A stretch of DNA of 42,533 nucleotides, from the NCBI RefSeq assembly GCF_014652435.1, contig NZ_BMYU01000014.1:1-42533 (forward strand). Reading direction: 5' to 3'. Source of the DNA: Cognatundibacterium squillarum. GTDB lineage: Bacteria > Pseudomonadota > Gammaproteobacteria > Burkholderiales > Burkholderiaceae_D. Of this stretch, positions 1 through 8,957 are shown in pieces. The number at the start of each line of letters is the position of its first letter. Positions within the stretch are counted from its first letter, which is position 1. Below the pieces are notes generated by a model. It saw only the letters and a list, made by a program, of their open reading frames with translations, was not told the origin of the DNA and ran no database searches. The translations under genes and the position numbers were made by a program.

Positions 1-104
1 AGACCGTTCAGTAACGCGTACACAAGTATCGCGTGAAATGCGATGACCAGCCCTATGCCGAGAAACTTCTTGCCCGGCTCTTGCTGGCGATTTGAAAAAT
101 CCAT
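1..104 (-). CDS. tonB: Energy transducer TonB, N-terminus only (cut by window edge)
   Basis: Only the first 34 residues are inside the window. They read as a short polar segment (starting MDFSNRQQEPGKKF) followed by a hydrophobic membrane anchor containing a His in the helix (VIAFHAILVYALL), the usual start of betaproteobacterial TonB. TonB spans the inner membrane with its N-terminus and carries proton-motive energy from ExbB/ExbD to outer-membrane receptors for iron and other ligands. The ATG at 104 is chosen because a strong GGAGGA ribosome site lies 6 bases upstream. The Pro-rich spacer and C-terminal domain are outside the window, as are any exbB/exbD genes. A TonB-like paralogue would look the same over this stretch. 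Confidence 0.75.
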   Translation of the reverse strand, partial: MDFSNRQQEPGKKFLGIGLVIAFHAILVYALLNG

Positions 105-135
105 TAATACTCCTCCAAAACCACTAGATCTGCTG

Positions 136-151
136 TCTGATCTGGATCAGA
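136..151. promoter_or_regulatory. Palindrome upstream of tonB (candidate operator)
   Basis: TCTGATC and GATCAGA face each other across 2 bases, about 32 bases upstream of the tonB start codon. That position would suit a repressor site. It does not resemble a Fur box, and no regulator can be named. Confidence 0.3.
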
Positions 152-408
152 ACCGCTCACACAAAAAAAGATTACAAAGCGTAGCGGGCCTGAAAATTCG
201 GGTTCCACGCAAAGTATTCTTGGAAAACAGGGTCACATACACACCGGCACCGGAAATCCGGAATTCGCGTACTGAGGCTGGCGGAACGCTGAAAGATATT
301 CAGCAACCCGGAATCTGGCGTGAACGCGAACAGGCCGGTAGGCACTGCAAACTTAGCCTGACGTTGAGCAAACGTCGTGCCAGGAAAGTGAAAAAACGCA
401 GGAAAAGC

Positions 409-427
409 ATGTTACCGGATGTAACAT
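409..427. promoter_or_regulatory. 7-5-7 palindrome, candidate operator
   Basis: ATGTTAC, five bases CGGAT, then GTAACAT form a perfect inverted repeat. A second one of similar geometry (GACGTT-5-AACGTC, 360-376) is centred 50 bp away. The spacing of about five helical turns would suit cooperative binding of a dimeric regulator; that is inference. Confidence 0.35.
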
Positions 428-1014
428 TTATAAAAAATGACACAGATCCGGCAAATCAAGTAACACAGCTTTTTTTCGGAAGGCGCATAGAATCATTTTC
501 AGTCTGTGACTGTCAACTCTAAACACGCCGCATTTCCCGTAAAAACAACAGGGAGGCATTTTGCCAAAAAAAAACCTGAAACGGAAACCTATATTTTTGT
601 GCTTTGCAGCATTTTTTTGGTGCAGCAGCAAGAGCAAGACGCCAAATTGATTAATTATTCGAAATTAACGTCTGGCAACAAAATAAAATTCCCGACAAGC
701 CTTCTTTTCAGCCGAAAATCGCACAAAAATTAGGGTGTATTGCAGCGTGGTTTTAATGCGTTACAACAAAAATAACATCGAAAAACAACACTTTGCACCT
801 GTCTCGTGCAGCAAACTGGCCTGACCGCACCATCAGCGCACACCGGCGAATTCCCTTCCCTTTCTTCCGCCATTCTGTAAGTACAGACTTTACGTTATGT
901 TTATGGCTTCTCGCTGAAGCTGACGGGAATCGCTGCATACGGCCGTACCTTAAACAGCTTCAGAGCACACAAACAGTTACAAATCGTCCGACCCGGACCA
1001 CGGAAGCGCTGCCT

Positions 1015-2835
1015 ATGAAATTGCCATTTCCTTTTCTGCGAAGCCACACTGCCTGCCTGCTGGGTACTGCCCTGCTTCTCTGCTCCGCCATTCCGCCCGG
1101 CATCGCTGCTCAGCAACCCGGGTTCGGGGATCCGGCGAAAGTATTGCGAACAGTATTTCCTGTGGCAGAAACCGGCTTCGATCCGGCGGCTGCCCGCGAC
1201 CTTTACTCAAATGCCATCGTTGAAGCAGTGTTTGAGCGCTTGTATGGTTACGATTATCTGGCTTCGCCGGCACGCATCATCCCTGAAGCTGCTGCAGCAT
1301 TGCCGGAAATCAGTGAAGATGGCCGCACCTACACCATACGCTTGCGCAAAGGGATACGCTTCACACCGGATGCTGCTTTCAAGGGAAAAGAGCGTGAACT
1401 ACAGGCAAAAGATTTTATCTATTCGCTGATGCGCCTGATGGATCCGGCGATTGCATCTTCGCACCGATGGCTGCTGGAAGGGAAAATCATTGGTCTGGAT
1501 GAACTTGCGGAGAAGGCAAAAAAAACCGGCAAATTTGATTACGACGCGGTCGTTCCCGGCTTGCAGGCACCTGATCCGTACACACTGAAAATCCGCCTGC
1601 ACCGGCCGGATTACAACCTGCCGATGATACTGGCCTATACCGCGACTTCGGCTGTCGCACGTGAAGTGGTCGAAAAATATCGCGACGGACAAGGTCAGGT
1701 CATGGCGAATCCGGTAGGCAGCGGGCCTTACCGGCTGACCGAGTGGGTGCGCGGCAGCCGTATGGTGCTGGAAGCCAATCCCGGCTATCGCGAGCACTAT
1801 TGGGACTCTGATCCCGGCGCAGATCCTGAAAAGCAAAAAATTGCGCGCCAGATGAAGGGCAAACGGATTCCGCAAATCGGTAAAGTGATTGTGCAGGTCA
1901 TACTCGAAGATCAGTCGCGCCTGCTGGCATTCCAGAAAGATGAGACCGACTTATTTCAGTTATACGGCGGCCTCGCTCCGCAAGTGCTGCAGGATGGCAA
2001 ACTGAAGCCGGAATTTACCAGCAAAGGCGTACAGTTATCCCGCATCATTTCGCCGGAACTCACCATTTACTACTGGAATATGCAGGATCCGGTGCTGGGT
2101 GGTCTGAGTAAAGAAAAAATCGCACTGCGCCGTGCGATTGCGATGGCGCATCAGGTCGAAGAGGAAATCCGTATCGTCGATAACGGCCAGGCAATTCCGC
2201 TGCAGTTTCCGATACCGCCGGGTGTGGTCGGACACGATCCCCAATATAAAAGCAGCATTCAGTACAACCCTGCCGCAGCCAATGCCCTGCTGGATCGCTT
2301 CGGCTACAAAAAAGGGGCCGATGGTTACCGTACTTTGCCGGATGGCAGTCCGCTGGTCATTCGTTTTACTTCACAAACAGAATCGCGCGGTCATCTGCAG
2401 GCGGAAGTCTGGAAAAAAACCTATGACCGGCTGGGCATCCGCATGGAAACGGATTTCCGGCCATTCAGTGAAATCCTGAAGGCAGAAAAGCAGTGTCAGT
2501 TGAAACAGCGTATATCGCCGTGGATGGCAGACTATCCGGACGGTGATAATTTCATGCAATTATTCTACGGAAAGAATATTCACCTGAATAATAATGGCTG
2601 CGTCAGTCTGCCGGAGTTCGATGCGCTGTATGAGCAAAGCCAGCGCTTGCCAGCCGGACCGGAGCGTGACGCCCTTTATCACAAGATGGCAAGGCTGATG
2701 GAAGCTTATTCCGCGCAGCGCATCGGGTTTGCGCGTTACTTTAATATGCTGGCCCAGCCTCGTGTGATTGGTTACCAGAAACATCCGGTCATGCATATCG
2801 AGTGGCCGTATCTGGATCTGGATACAAAACGCTGA
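1015..2835 (+). CDS. Peptide ABC transporter periplasmic binding protein (SBP family 5)
   Basis: This 606-residue protein begins with a secretion signal (basic start, hydrophobic stretch at residues 12-25, likely cleavage after the Ala-Ala near 32). The mature part has hallmarks of family 5 solute-binding proteins (OppA/DppA/YejA type): an early segment that the precursor is to be read through (TVFPVAETGFDPAAARDLYS), a YTIRLRKGIRFTPD strand, a PVGSGPYRLTEW motif near the first lobe, and a C-terminal LARLMEAY-like helix region. It would capture peptides in the periplasm and deliver them to the permeases encoded next door. The ATG at 1015 is chosen because it precedes the signal peptide directly; the frame stays open upstream to 793, but those residues look like random sequence. 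The real ligand, peptide or other, cannot be told from sequence. Confidence 0.85.
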   Translation: MKLPFPFLRSHTACLLGTALLLCSAIPPGIAAQQPGFGDPAKVLRTVFPVAETGFDPAAARDLYSNAIVEAVFERLYGYDYLASPARIIPEAAAALPEISEDGRTYTIRLRKGIRFTPDAAFKGKERELQAKDFIYSLMRLMDPAIASSHRWLLEGKIIGLDELAEKAKKTGKFDYDAVVPGLQAPDPYTLKIRLHRPDYNLPMILAYTATSAVAREVVEKYRDGQGQVMANPVGSGPYRLTEWVRGSRMVLEANPGYREHYWDSDPGADPEKQKIARQMKGKRIPQIGKVIVQVILEDQSRLLAFQKDETDLFQLYGGLAPQVLQDGKLKPEFTSKGVQLSRIISPELTIYYWNMQDPVLGGLSKEKIALRRAIAMAHQVEEEIRIVDNGQAIPLQFPIPPGVVGHDPQYKSSIQYNPAAANALLDRFGYKKGADGYRTLPDGSPLVIRFTSQTESRGHLQAEVWKKTYDRLGIRMETDFRPFSEILKAEKQCQLKQRISPWMADYPDGDNFMQLFYGKNIHLNNNGCVSLPEFDALYEQSQRLPAGPERDALYHKMARLMEAYSAQRIGFARYFNMLAQPRVIGYQKHPVMHIEWPYLDLDTKR

Positions 2836-2877
2836 TTACTGCCCGCTTCCGGCTTAATATTTTTCTTTATACACATC

Positions 2878-3816
2878 ATGAGTGCTTACCTGCTGCGCCG
2901 GATCTGGCAAATGATTCCCACCATGCTGGGCGTCATTTTGCTGGTGTTTTTCTTATTCAACTGGGTTGGCGGCGATCCGGCTTATATACTGGCCGGAAAA
3001 ATTTCCAGCCCCGAACAAATCGCCAATATCCGCCGCCAGCTTGGTGTGGATCAGCCCTACTACATTCAGCTCTGGATTTTTATCCAGCAAATTGTGCATC
3101 TGGATTTCGGTAACAGCTGGAGTACCGGTGAATCCGTCAGTCATCTGATTGCCAGCCGCCTCGGACCTTCACTGACAGTATTGATTCCGCTGACGATTCT
3201 GGAAACACTGCTGGCCGTTGCACTGGCACTGGTGATTGCATTCCGCCGCGGCAGTCTGACCGACCGTGCTGTGATGATTGCCTGCACCGCCGGGATGTCG
3301 GTCAGTATTCTGGTGTATATCATTCTCGGACAATATTTTTTCGCTTATCAGCTTGGCTGGTTTCCGGTACAAGGCTGGGGCAATGCGTTTTCAGAAAATC
3401 TGATCCGTTATGCAGCGCTGCCGATTCTGATTGCGTTGATGGTAGGGCTGGCACCGAATCTGCGTTTGTTCCGCACCTTTGTGCTGGATGAAGTGAATCA
3501 GGACTATGTGCGTACGGCACGCGCCAAAGGCTTATCGGAACACCGCATACGCTGGGTACATGTGCTGAGGAATGCAGCAATTCCGATTCTGACCCATGTC
3601 ATGTCAAATCTGCCCGCTTTACTGATTGGTGCATTCCTGATCGAACGTTTCTTTTCCATTCCGGGTATCGGCCGCGAAGTCATCCTTGCGGTTGAACGCA
3701 GTGATTTTCCCGTGATTAAAGCCATTACCGTTTGCGTCGCTGCTGCGACCATGCTGTTTAATCTGTTGACGGATTTACTGTATCAGGCAGTTGATCCGCG
3801 CGTACAACTCAAATGA
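2878..3816 (+). CDS. Peptide ABC transporter permease, DppB/OppB type
   Basis: This 312-residue inner-membrane protein has an N-terminal transmembrane helix with the family-typical start (YLLRRIWQMIPTMLGVILL) and a PAYILAGKISSPEQIANIRRQLGVDQP segment in the first periplasmic loop region. Five more helices follow. The EAA loop that contacts the ATPase is visible near residues 205-235 (DYVRTARAKGLSEHRIRWVH). Its length matches DppB/OppB/YejB relatives. It pairs with the next permease to form the channel. Its stop overlaps the start of the next gene by 4 bases (ATGA), so the two are probably translated together. Confidence 0.9.
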   Translation: MSAYLLRRIWQMIPTMLGVILLVFFLFNWVGGDPAYILAGKISSPEQIANIRRQLGVDQPYYIQLWIFIQQIVHLDFGNSWSTGESVSHLIASRLGPSLTVLIPLTILETLLAVALALVIAFRRGSLTDRAVMIACTAGMSVSILVYIILGQYFFAYQLGWFPVQGWGNAFSENLIRYAALPILIALMVGLAPNLRLFRTFVLDEVNQDYVRTARAKGLSEHRIRWVHVLRNAAIPILTHVMSNLPALLIGAFLIERFFSIPGIGREVILAVERSDFPVIKAITVCVAAATMLFNLLTDLLYQAVDPRVQLK

Positions 3817-4925
3817 ATCCGGTTTCTATGATTGCTCAACAACCCCATTCTGCCGGCCTGTGGCTGCTGGCATGGCGCAGGCTGAAAGCCGATACCACCG
3901 CGATGATCAGCCTTGCTGTGGTGGCTGTATTTTTGCTGATCATCAGTCTGTCTGCTGCCGGATTCATCGCCGCCGACTGGGATGCGGAAATCGCGGTCAG
4001 TTACGCGCCACCCGGCTGGAGCCAGCAGGCTGCGAAAAGCGCAGGTCCTGCAACAGATGAAAGCGCAGCGCTGCCCGATAATCCCTATGATCCGCTGCGC
4101 GAAGATATCCTGCAGATTCAGCAGCAGTTGAAAGGCGCTGCGCCACAGGTTGACTGGTATGGCGTTCAGGATCCGCTGGCGACGGATATACAAGCCATAT
4201 ACAGCGATCTGGCGAAGCAAGGCAGCGTGCAGGAGAGCGGTAAAAAAGAAAGCCTGCTGTTCGGTGCTGACAAATGGGGACACGATGTACTGAAGAAAAC
4301 CATTAAGGGCGCGGAAACCTCCATTGTGGTGGGGATAGTAGCTGCCGTACTCGCCACCGTCCTCGGTACAGTATTCGGCGCACTGGCAGGTTACTTTGGC
4401 GGCCGCACCGATGATTTCTTCAACTGGTTCTACAGCATCTTTACAGCAATTCCGTATCTGCTGCTGATACTGGCGGTCGCCGCTGTGCTGCAGCAAAAAG
4501 GGGTTGGCACCATTATCCTGATTCTGGCCTTAACCGGCTGGACCGGTCCTTTCCGCCTGATGCGTGCTGAGTATCTGAAACACAAAAACCGTGAATATGT
4601 CTGGGCTGCGCAAGCCATTGGTGCATCGCACTGGCGCAAAATGGCCGTACATATTTTTCCGAATGTCAGCCATGTTGCACTGGTACAGATTTCGATTCTG
4701 GTCGTCGGCTTTATCAAATCTGAAGTCATTCTGAGTTTTCTGGGCTTCGGTGTTCCGGTCGGCACAGTCTCGTGGGGCAGCATACTGAACGAAGCACAGA
4801 ATGAACTGATCCTCGGCAAATGGTGGCAACTGACTGCCGCAACCGTTGCGATGGCCACCCTGGTAACGGCCTTCTCTTTATTTACCGATGCCCTGCGCGA
4901 TGCGCTGGACCCGAAATTGCGCTGA
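3813..4925 (+). CDS. Peptide ABC transporter permease, DppC/YejE type, with enlarged periplasmic loop
   Basis: This 370-residue membrane protein is longer than typical DppC (about 300). After the first helix (residues 30-52) there is a soluble segment of roughly 100 residues before the conserved LFGADKWGHDVLKKTIKGAETS motif, which corresponds to the GTDxxGRD region of the family. Five helices follow, and the EAA loop lies around residue 260 (YVWAAQAIGASHWRKM). The gene overlaps the preceding permease by ATGA and is followed 7 bases later by the ATPase gene. A large first loop is also known in YejE-like permeases, which fits the fused ATPase here, but the loop sequence itself is not one I recognise. 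Confidence 0.88.
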   Translation: MNPVSMIAQQPHSAGLWLLAWRRLKADTTAMISLAVVAVFLLIISLSAAGFIAADWDAEIAVSYAPPGWSQQAAKSAGPATDESAALPDNPYDPLREDILQIQQQLKGAAPQVDWYGVQDPLATDIQAIYSDLAKQGSVQESGKKESLLFGADKWGHDVLKKTIKGAETSIVVGIVAAVLATVLGTVFGALAGYFGGRTDDFFNWFYSIFTAIPYLLLILAVAAVLQQKGVGTIILILALTGWTGPFRLMRAEYLKHKNREYVWAAQAIGASHWRKMAVHIFPNVSHVALVQISILVVGFIKSEVILSFLGFGVPVGTVSWGSILNEAQNELILGKWWQLTAATVAMATLVTAFSLFTDALRDALDPKLR

Positions 4926-4932
4926 GCTTGTT

Positions 4933-6648
4933 ATGCATACTAAAAAAAACTCTGATGCCCTGCTGCAGATCCGCAATCTGAATATCAGCTTTAAAAACGG
5001 CAAACACAGCTGGCACGAAGCTGTAAAAAATGTCAGCTTCAGCATCCCCGCGAACCAGACAGTGGCGCTGGTTGGTGAATCCGGTAGCGGTAAATCGGTC
5101 AGCTCGCTCGCAGTGATGGGCTTGCTTCCCGCCGACACCAGCCGTATTTCAGCAGCCAGTGAAATCCTGTTTAACGGCGTGAACTTACTGAAGCTTTCGC
5201 CCGCCGAACGGCGTGCTTTATGCGGCAAAGAAATCGCGATGATTTTTCAGGAGCCGATGAGCTCGCTGAATCCGGTGCTGACCGTCGGCTACCAGATCGG
5301 TGAAGTGCTGCGTCTGCATCAGGGCATGAATCGGAAACAAGCGCGCGCACGTGCGATTGCCTTGCTGGAAGAAGTCGGTATTCCCGATCCGGCCAGCAAA
5401 GTCGATAGCTATCCATGCCAGATGTCCGGTGGCCAGCAACAGCGCGTGATGATTGCAATGGCGATTGCCTGCGAACCGCGCCTGCTGATTGCGGATGAGC
5501 CGACCACGGCGTTGGATGTAACAATACAAAAGCAGATTATTGATCTGATCAAATCGCTGCAGCAAAAACATCAGATGGCAGTGCTGTTTATCACGCATGA
5601 TCTGGCACTGGTCGGCGAAGTGGCGGATCAGGTGATTGTGATGCGGCATGGTGAAATTCGCGAACAAGGCGAAGCCGGTCAGATTTTTACCGCACCACAG
5701 GATCAGTACACCCGCGCCCTGCTGCACTGCCGTCCGGATGTCAGCCACCGGCCTTTGCGCCTGCCGGTCATCGCCGACTTCATGCAGGAAAACGCGCCAC
5801 TAGCCAGCACCACGGAACGCCAGCGCGGCTGGAACAGCGATGATGAAATCATTCTGAAAGTCAGCAATCTGAGTAAGCATTTCAGCGTGCCGGACGGACT
5901 GTTCCGCAGCAAAACCGTGCGCGCTGTTGATCATGTCTCGTTTGAGCTGGCGAAAGGAAAAACACTGGGCATTGTCGGTGAATCCGGCTCCGGCAAAACC
6001 ACGGTCGGACTGACGCTGATGCGCCTGCATCAGGCCACGGGTGGCGAAGCCTGGTACAAAGGCCAGAATATTCTGAGCATGCCGGAAAAAGCATTCCATC
6101 CGCTGAAACCGAAAATCCAGATCATTTTCCAAAATCCGTATGCCTCGCTGAATCCGCGCTTTACGATAGGCCAGATTCTGACCGAGCCGATGCAATTACA
6201 CCAAATCGGCAATAACGATGCAGAAAGGCTGAAGATGGCAACAGCGCTGCTGGATAAAGTCAGCCTGCCCGCCACTGCCTTGCAGCGTTATCCGCATGAG
6301 TTTTCCGGCGGCCAGCGCCAGCGGATTGCAATTGCGCGCTGCCTGAGTATGAAGCCGGAAATCCTGATCTGCGACGAATCGGTTTCCGCTCTAGATGTAT
6401 CGGTGCAGGCACAAGTGCTGAATCTGCTGCAGGATTTGCAGGATGAGTTCGGTTTGTCTTATCTGTTTATTTCACATGATCTGGCTGTAGTGAAATACAT
6501 TTCTGATCAGGTGCTGGTGATGCAGCACGGTAAGCAAATCGAATGCGGCAATGCGGATGCACTGTATGCCAGTCCGCAGCATGATTACACCCGCAAGCTG
6601 CTGGCAGCGGTACCGCGCGGCTACACCGCACAACAGGGACATGACTGA
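4933..6648 (+). CDS. Fused double ABC ATPase of a peptide importer (YejF-like)
   Basis: This 571-residue protein holds two complete nucleotide-binding domains. Domain one has Walker A GESGSGKS at 48-55, signature MSGGQQQR and Walker [13 protein letters not shown]. Domain two has Walker A GESGSGKT at 349-356, signature FSGGQRQR and [11 protein letters not shown]. In domain two the catalytic Glu after the Walker B Asp is retained (DES). Each domain ends with the oligopeptide-type C-terminal extension (TRALLHCRP and TRKLLAAVP). One polypeptide therefore replaces the separate DppD and DppF subunits, as in YejF. ATG 4933 is chosen over the upstream in-frame codon at 4888, which would lie inside the preceding permease gene. 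No terminator is evident right after the stop. Confidence 0.92.
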   Translation: MHTKKNSDALLQIRNLNISFKNGKHSWHEAVKNVSFSIPANQTVALVGESGSGKSVSSLAVMGLLPADTSRISAASEILFNGVNLLKLSPAERRALCGKEIAMIFQEPMSSLNPVLTVGYQIGEVLRLHQGMNRKQARARAIALLEEVGIPDPASKVDSYPCQMSGGQQQRVMIAMAIACEPRLLIADEPTTALDVTIQKQIIDLIKSLQQKHQMAVLFITHDLALVGEVADQVIVMRHGEIREQGEAGQIFTAPQDQYTRALLHCRPDVSHRPLRLPVIADFMQENAPLASTTERQRGWNSDDEIILKVSNLSKHFSVPDGLFRSKTVRAVDHVSFELAKGKTLGIVGESGSGKTTVGLTLMRLHQATGGEAWYKGQNILSMPEKAFHPLKPKIQIIFQNPYASLNPRFTIGQILTEPMQLHQIGNNDAERLKMATALLDKVSLPATALQRYPHEFSGGQRQRIAIARCLSMKPEILICDESVSALDVSVQAQVLNLLQDLQDEFGLSYLFISHDLAVVKYISDQVLVMQHGKQIECGNADALYASPQHDYTRKLLAAVPRGYTAQQGHD

Positions 6649-6719
6649 GCGCAGACGCAATTCTTCAACGGGTCAGCGCAGCTGCCTGAAAACCGGCTGA
6701 AAACCGCTGGAAATGCCCC

Positions 6720-6806
6720 AAATGCGGATTTAAGCACAGCAATCCGGCGGTCGTCGGCAGAAAGTCTGGTTGTCCGGAAATTGCAGATGCGGTGTTCTGC
6801 ACAATG
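6720..6806 (+). repeat. Intergenic repeat, copy A
   Basis: Copy A of a repeat found five times in this window. It starts AAATGCGGATT, has a centre with GGCGGTCGTCGGCAGAAAG, then TGTCCGG, and a second landmark ATGCGG..TTCTGCACAATG exactly 65 bases after the first ATGCGG. It lies between the ATPase stop and the next gene. Beyond its end (6807-6835) the sequence again resembles the start of the unit (a CGGATGTTCGCCGAC segment). Confidence 0.65.
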
Positions 6807-6918
6807 TACGGATGTTCGCCGACACCGGTACTGCCCGCCGGACGAACAAATGCGCTTGACGGAATGCCTGCCGGTGACTTTACTGATGACATGCCAGCTG
6901 TATTTACCAATCCCAATC

Positions 6919-7746
6919 ATGAATTCGTTTCTAACTGCCGTTTTTTTGTCACGTGCATTCTGTGTCTCCGTCAGATCTTCAGGCAACGTACTGGCTGCCA
7001 TCTGGCTACTAGTTCTCATGTTCTTGCCAGCAGTTCATGTCAGCGCTTCAACGCAAAACTTTGCTATCCTCAGTCATTATCAGCATCCGCCATACGTCAC
7101 ATCTACCAGCGATGGTCTTACATTTGAACTCGCAAATTATCTGACAAGAAAAAGCGGCGGCCGCTACCGGTTTCAATCGCAAATCCTGCCGAAACGACGT
7201 CTGCTGAACCTGCTGAGATCAAATACCGAGGACGCCCTTGTTCCCTGGGTCACACCGGAATGGATGCCCGAAGCTATCAGTTTTCGTCCGGACTGGAGCG
7301 ATACCATCATGGAAAGCAACGACCTGGTGATTTCGTCACAGCAAAAACCGCTGGAATGGCAGGGACCGGTCAGCGCCAGCGGCTTGCGCTTCGGTGGCAT
7401 ACTGGGGCATGTATACACAGACCTGATGACAGCATTTGCACAGGGAACGATCATTCGCGACGATGCGCCTGACGATGCATCCAATCTGATGAAGTTACGC
7501 AAGCAACGTATCGATTTTCTGTTTCTGCAAGATCATGCAGTCCAGTACTACCTTCACCGGCACCCTGCTCTGATGGCAGATTTATACATCAGTAAATCTA
7601 AGCGTAACAGTAAACCCCATCAGTTGAAAATTATGCTGAGAGTCCGGAACGAAGCCGACAAATCAGCAATACTGCTCATCATCAACCGCATGCCGCAGGA
7701 TGCTGAATGGCAGTCGATACTGAAGCGCTACGGCCTAGGCATTTGA
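6919..7746 (+). CDS. Periplasmic substrate-binding-like protein (PBPb fold), orphan
   Basis: This 275-residue protein has a long N-terminal hydrophobic segment (residues 24-40, likely signal peptide ending near VSAS). The following domain resembles the amino-acid-type binding proteins: an opening strand with HYQHPPYVT, a TFELANYLTRKSGG helix region, and a LLRSNTEDALVPWVTPEW segment. Such stand-alone proteins are often annotated as transporter substrate-binding domain proteins. No permease or ATPase of the amino-acid type is nearby, so its partner is unknown, and it may be a sensor or stress protein rather than a transporter part. The start at 6919 is uncertain: in-frame ATGs at 6886 and further upstream lie in or near the repeat, and none has a clear ribosome site. 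Confidence 0.6.
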   Translation: MNSFLTAVFLSRAFCVSVRSSGNVLAAIWLLVLMFLPAVHVSASTQNFAILSHYQHPPYVTSTSDGLTFELANYLTRKSGGRYRFQSQILPKRRLLNLLRSNTEDALVPWVTPEWMPEAISFRPDWSDTIMESNDLVISSQQKPLEWQGPVSASGLRFGGILGHVYTDLMTAFAQGTIIRDDAPDDASNLMKLRKQRIDFLFLQDHAVQYYLHRHPALMADLYISKSKRNSKPHQLKIMLRVRNEADKSAILLIINRMPQDAEWQSILKRYGLGI

Positions 7747-7883
7747 GTACAATGGGGCAACAGGTAAGCTGGAACCCGCTTTTTCCTGACACAAGGACAG
7801 ACAAACCCCTGATATCCGCTGATCAGATCTGCAGCAGCAACCACATCGTCTGATTTCCTTCATCCTTTCAATACATTGAACAT

Positions 7884-7912
7884 TTGCCCGATTCGAGGGA
7901 AGCCACTACAAT
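7884..7912 (+). promoter_or_regulatory. Candidate sigma-70 promoter of fabI
   Basis: TTGCCC (7884-7889) and TACAAT (7907-7912) are separated by 17 bases. A start near 7919 would give a leader of about 145 bases before the fabI ATG. Confidence 0.5.
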
Positions 7913-7930
7913 TCGACCCTGTTATGAATT

Positions 7931-7973
7931 CCCTGTTACTGACAGGGATCAATACCGGACAAAAATTCCGGTA
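7931..7973 (+). promoter_or_regulatory. Two tandem hairpins in the fabI leader
   Basis: CCCTGT-5-ACAGGG (7931-7947) and TACCGGA-7-TCCGGTA (7953-7973) follow each other directly downstream of the candidate promoter. Neither is followed by a T tract, so they do not look like terminators. They could be operators or leader structure. Confidence 0.35.
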
Positions 7974-8062
7974 CTCGTTTCCGAAAACCCATGCCCGGCT
8001 GGCTGGTCCCGAATAATAACGACAGGACTGCAAAGCGCAGCCGGAAACCATCTGGAGTCAAC

Positions 8063-8857
8063 ATGGCATTTCTGCAAGGTAAAAAAATTCTGATCACAGG
8101 TTTGCTGTCAAACCGTTCGATTGCTTACGGTATTGCGCAAGCGTGTAAACGTGAAGGTGCCGAACTCGCATTCACCTATGTGGGTGAACGTTTCAAAGAC
8201 CGCATCACAGAATTCGCAGCAGAATTCGACAGCAAACTGATTTTTGAATGCGACGTCAGCAGCGATGAACAAATCGAAGCGCTGTTCCGCGATCTGGGTC
8301 AGAGCTGGGATCAGCTGGATGGTCTTGTACACGCCATCGGTTTTGCACCACGCGAAGCGATTGCCGGTGAATTCCTGGACGGCCTGTCCCGCGAATCTTT
8401 CCGCATTGCGCACGATATCTCTGCTTACTCTTTCCCTGCACTGGCAAAAGCTGCACTGCCGATGCTGCGTGACAAATCCGCTCTGCTGACGCTGTCGTAT
8501 CTGGGTGCGATCCGCGCGATTCCGCACTACAACACCATGGGTCTGGCAAAAGCATCACTGGAAGCATCGGTACGTTATCTGGCAGAAGATCTGGGCAAAA
8601 AAGGTATCCGTGTTAACGGTATCTCTGCTGGCCCGATCAAAACGCTGGCAGCCAGCGGCATTAAAGACTTCGGCAAACTGCTGGGCTTTGTTGCTGATCA
8701 CGCACCGCTGCGCCGTAACGTGACGATTGAAGACGTGGGCAATACTGCAGCCTTCCTGTTGTCGGATCTGTCCAACGGCATTACCGGCGAAATCACTTAT
8801 GTTGACGGTGGTTTCTCCCACATCATGGGTCTGAATGCAGACACCTACAATCGCTGA
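8063..8857 (+). CDS. fabI: Enoyl-[acyl-carrier-protein] reductase (NADH) FabI
   Basis: This 264-residue protein is a FabI-type short-chain dehydrogenase that performs the last step of each fatty-acid elongation cycle in the cytoplasm, reducing trans-2-enoyl-ACP with NADH. The divergent FabI cofactor site is visible ([13 protein letters not shown], residues 11-23). The active-site residues Tyr146, Tyr156 and Lys163 fall at the same numbers as in the E. coli enzyme (LSYLGA...[10 protein letters not shown]). Gly93, whose mutation gives triclosan resistance in E. coli, is present. The ATG at 8063 follows a GGAG ribosome site; the upstream extension to 7991 has no such site. It stands alone, with its own promoter and a strong terminator behind it. 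Confidence 0.96.
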   Translation: MAFLQGKKILITGLLSNRSIAYGIAQACKREGAELAFTYVGERFKDRITEFAAEFDSKLIFECDVSSDEQIEALFRDLGQSWDQLDGLVHAIGFAPREAIAGEFLDGLSRESFRIAHDISAYSFPALAKAALPMLRDKSALLTLSYLGAIRAIPHYNTMGLAKASLEASVRYLAEDLGKKGIRVNGISAGPIKTLAASGIKDFGKLLGFVADHAPLRRNVTIEDVGNTAAFLLSDLSNGITGEITYVDGGFSHIMGLNADTYNR

Positions 8858-8880
8858 TCTGCGGACGGTGATGATGTAAA

Positions 8881-8915
8881 AAAAATGGCGCTGCATCAGC
8901 GCCATTTTTATTTTC
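8881..8915. terminator. Rho-independent terminator between fabI and modC
   Basis: AAAATGGCGCTG, loop CAT, CAGCGCCATTTT followed by a T-rich run. The A tract on the left and T tract on the right let it work in both directions, which suits the two converging operons. Confidence 0.85.
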
Positions 8916-8957
8916 TGTTCCGCACGACTATTCACTGCATGCCGCAGCGATCAGCCT

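Larger units (their letters stand above)
105..1014. other. 910-bp gap between tonB and the peptide transporter genes
   Basis: I see no convincing gene here. Open frames in this stretch have no ribosome site and no recognisable protein features; one runs antisense through tonB. The gap holds four palindromes: 136-151, 360-376 (GACGTT-5-AACGTC), 409-427 (ATGTTAC-5-GTAACAT) and 651-668 (TTAATT-6-AATTAA). The stretch from about 540 to 790 is AT-rich and probably carries the promoter of the downstream operon, though I could not place -35 and -10 boxes with confidence. Divergent promoters are expected because tonB and the transporter genes point away from each other. Confidence 0.5.
7747..8062. other. 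316-bp fabI upstream region
   Basis: No gene is seen. It contains the candidate fabI promoter at 7884-7912 and two small hairpins in the probable leader. Confidence 0.55.

Noticed and set aside
105..300. Fur box upstream of tonB
   Set aside because: No stretch resembles the GATAAT-type consensus; the palindrome at 136-151 has a different sequence.
43..522. Open frame of 159 codons on the plus strand
   Set aside because: It runs antisense through the tonB start, has no ribosome site and no recognisable protein pattern.
8330..8360. Possible triclosan-resistance change in FabI (Arg after GFAP)
   Set aside because: By residue count the relevant Gly93 is the one in IGFAP and is conserved; the Arg is at position 97.
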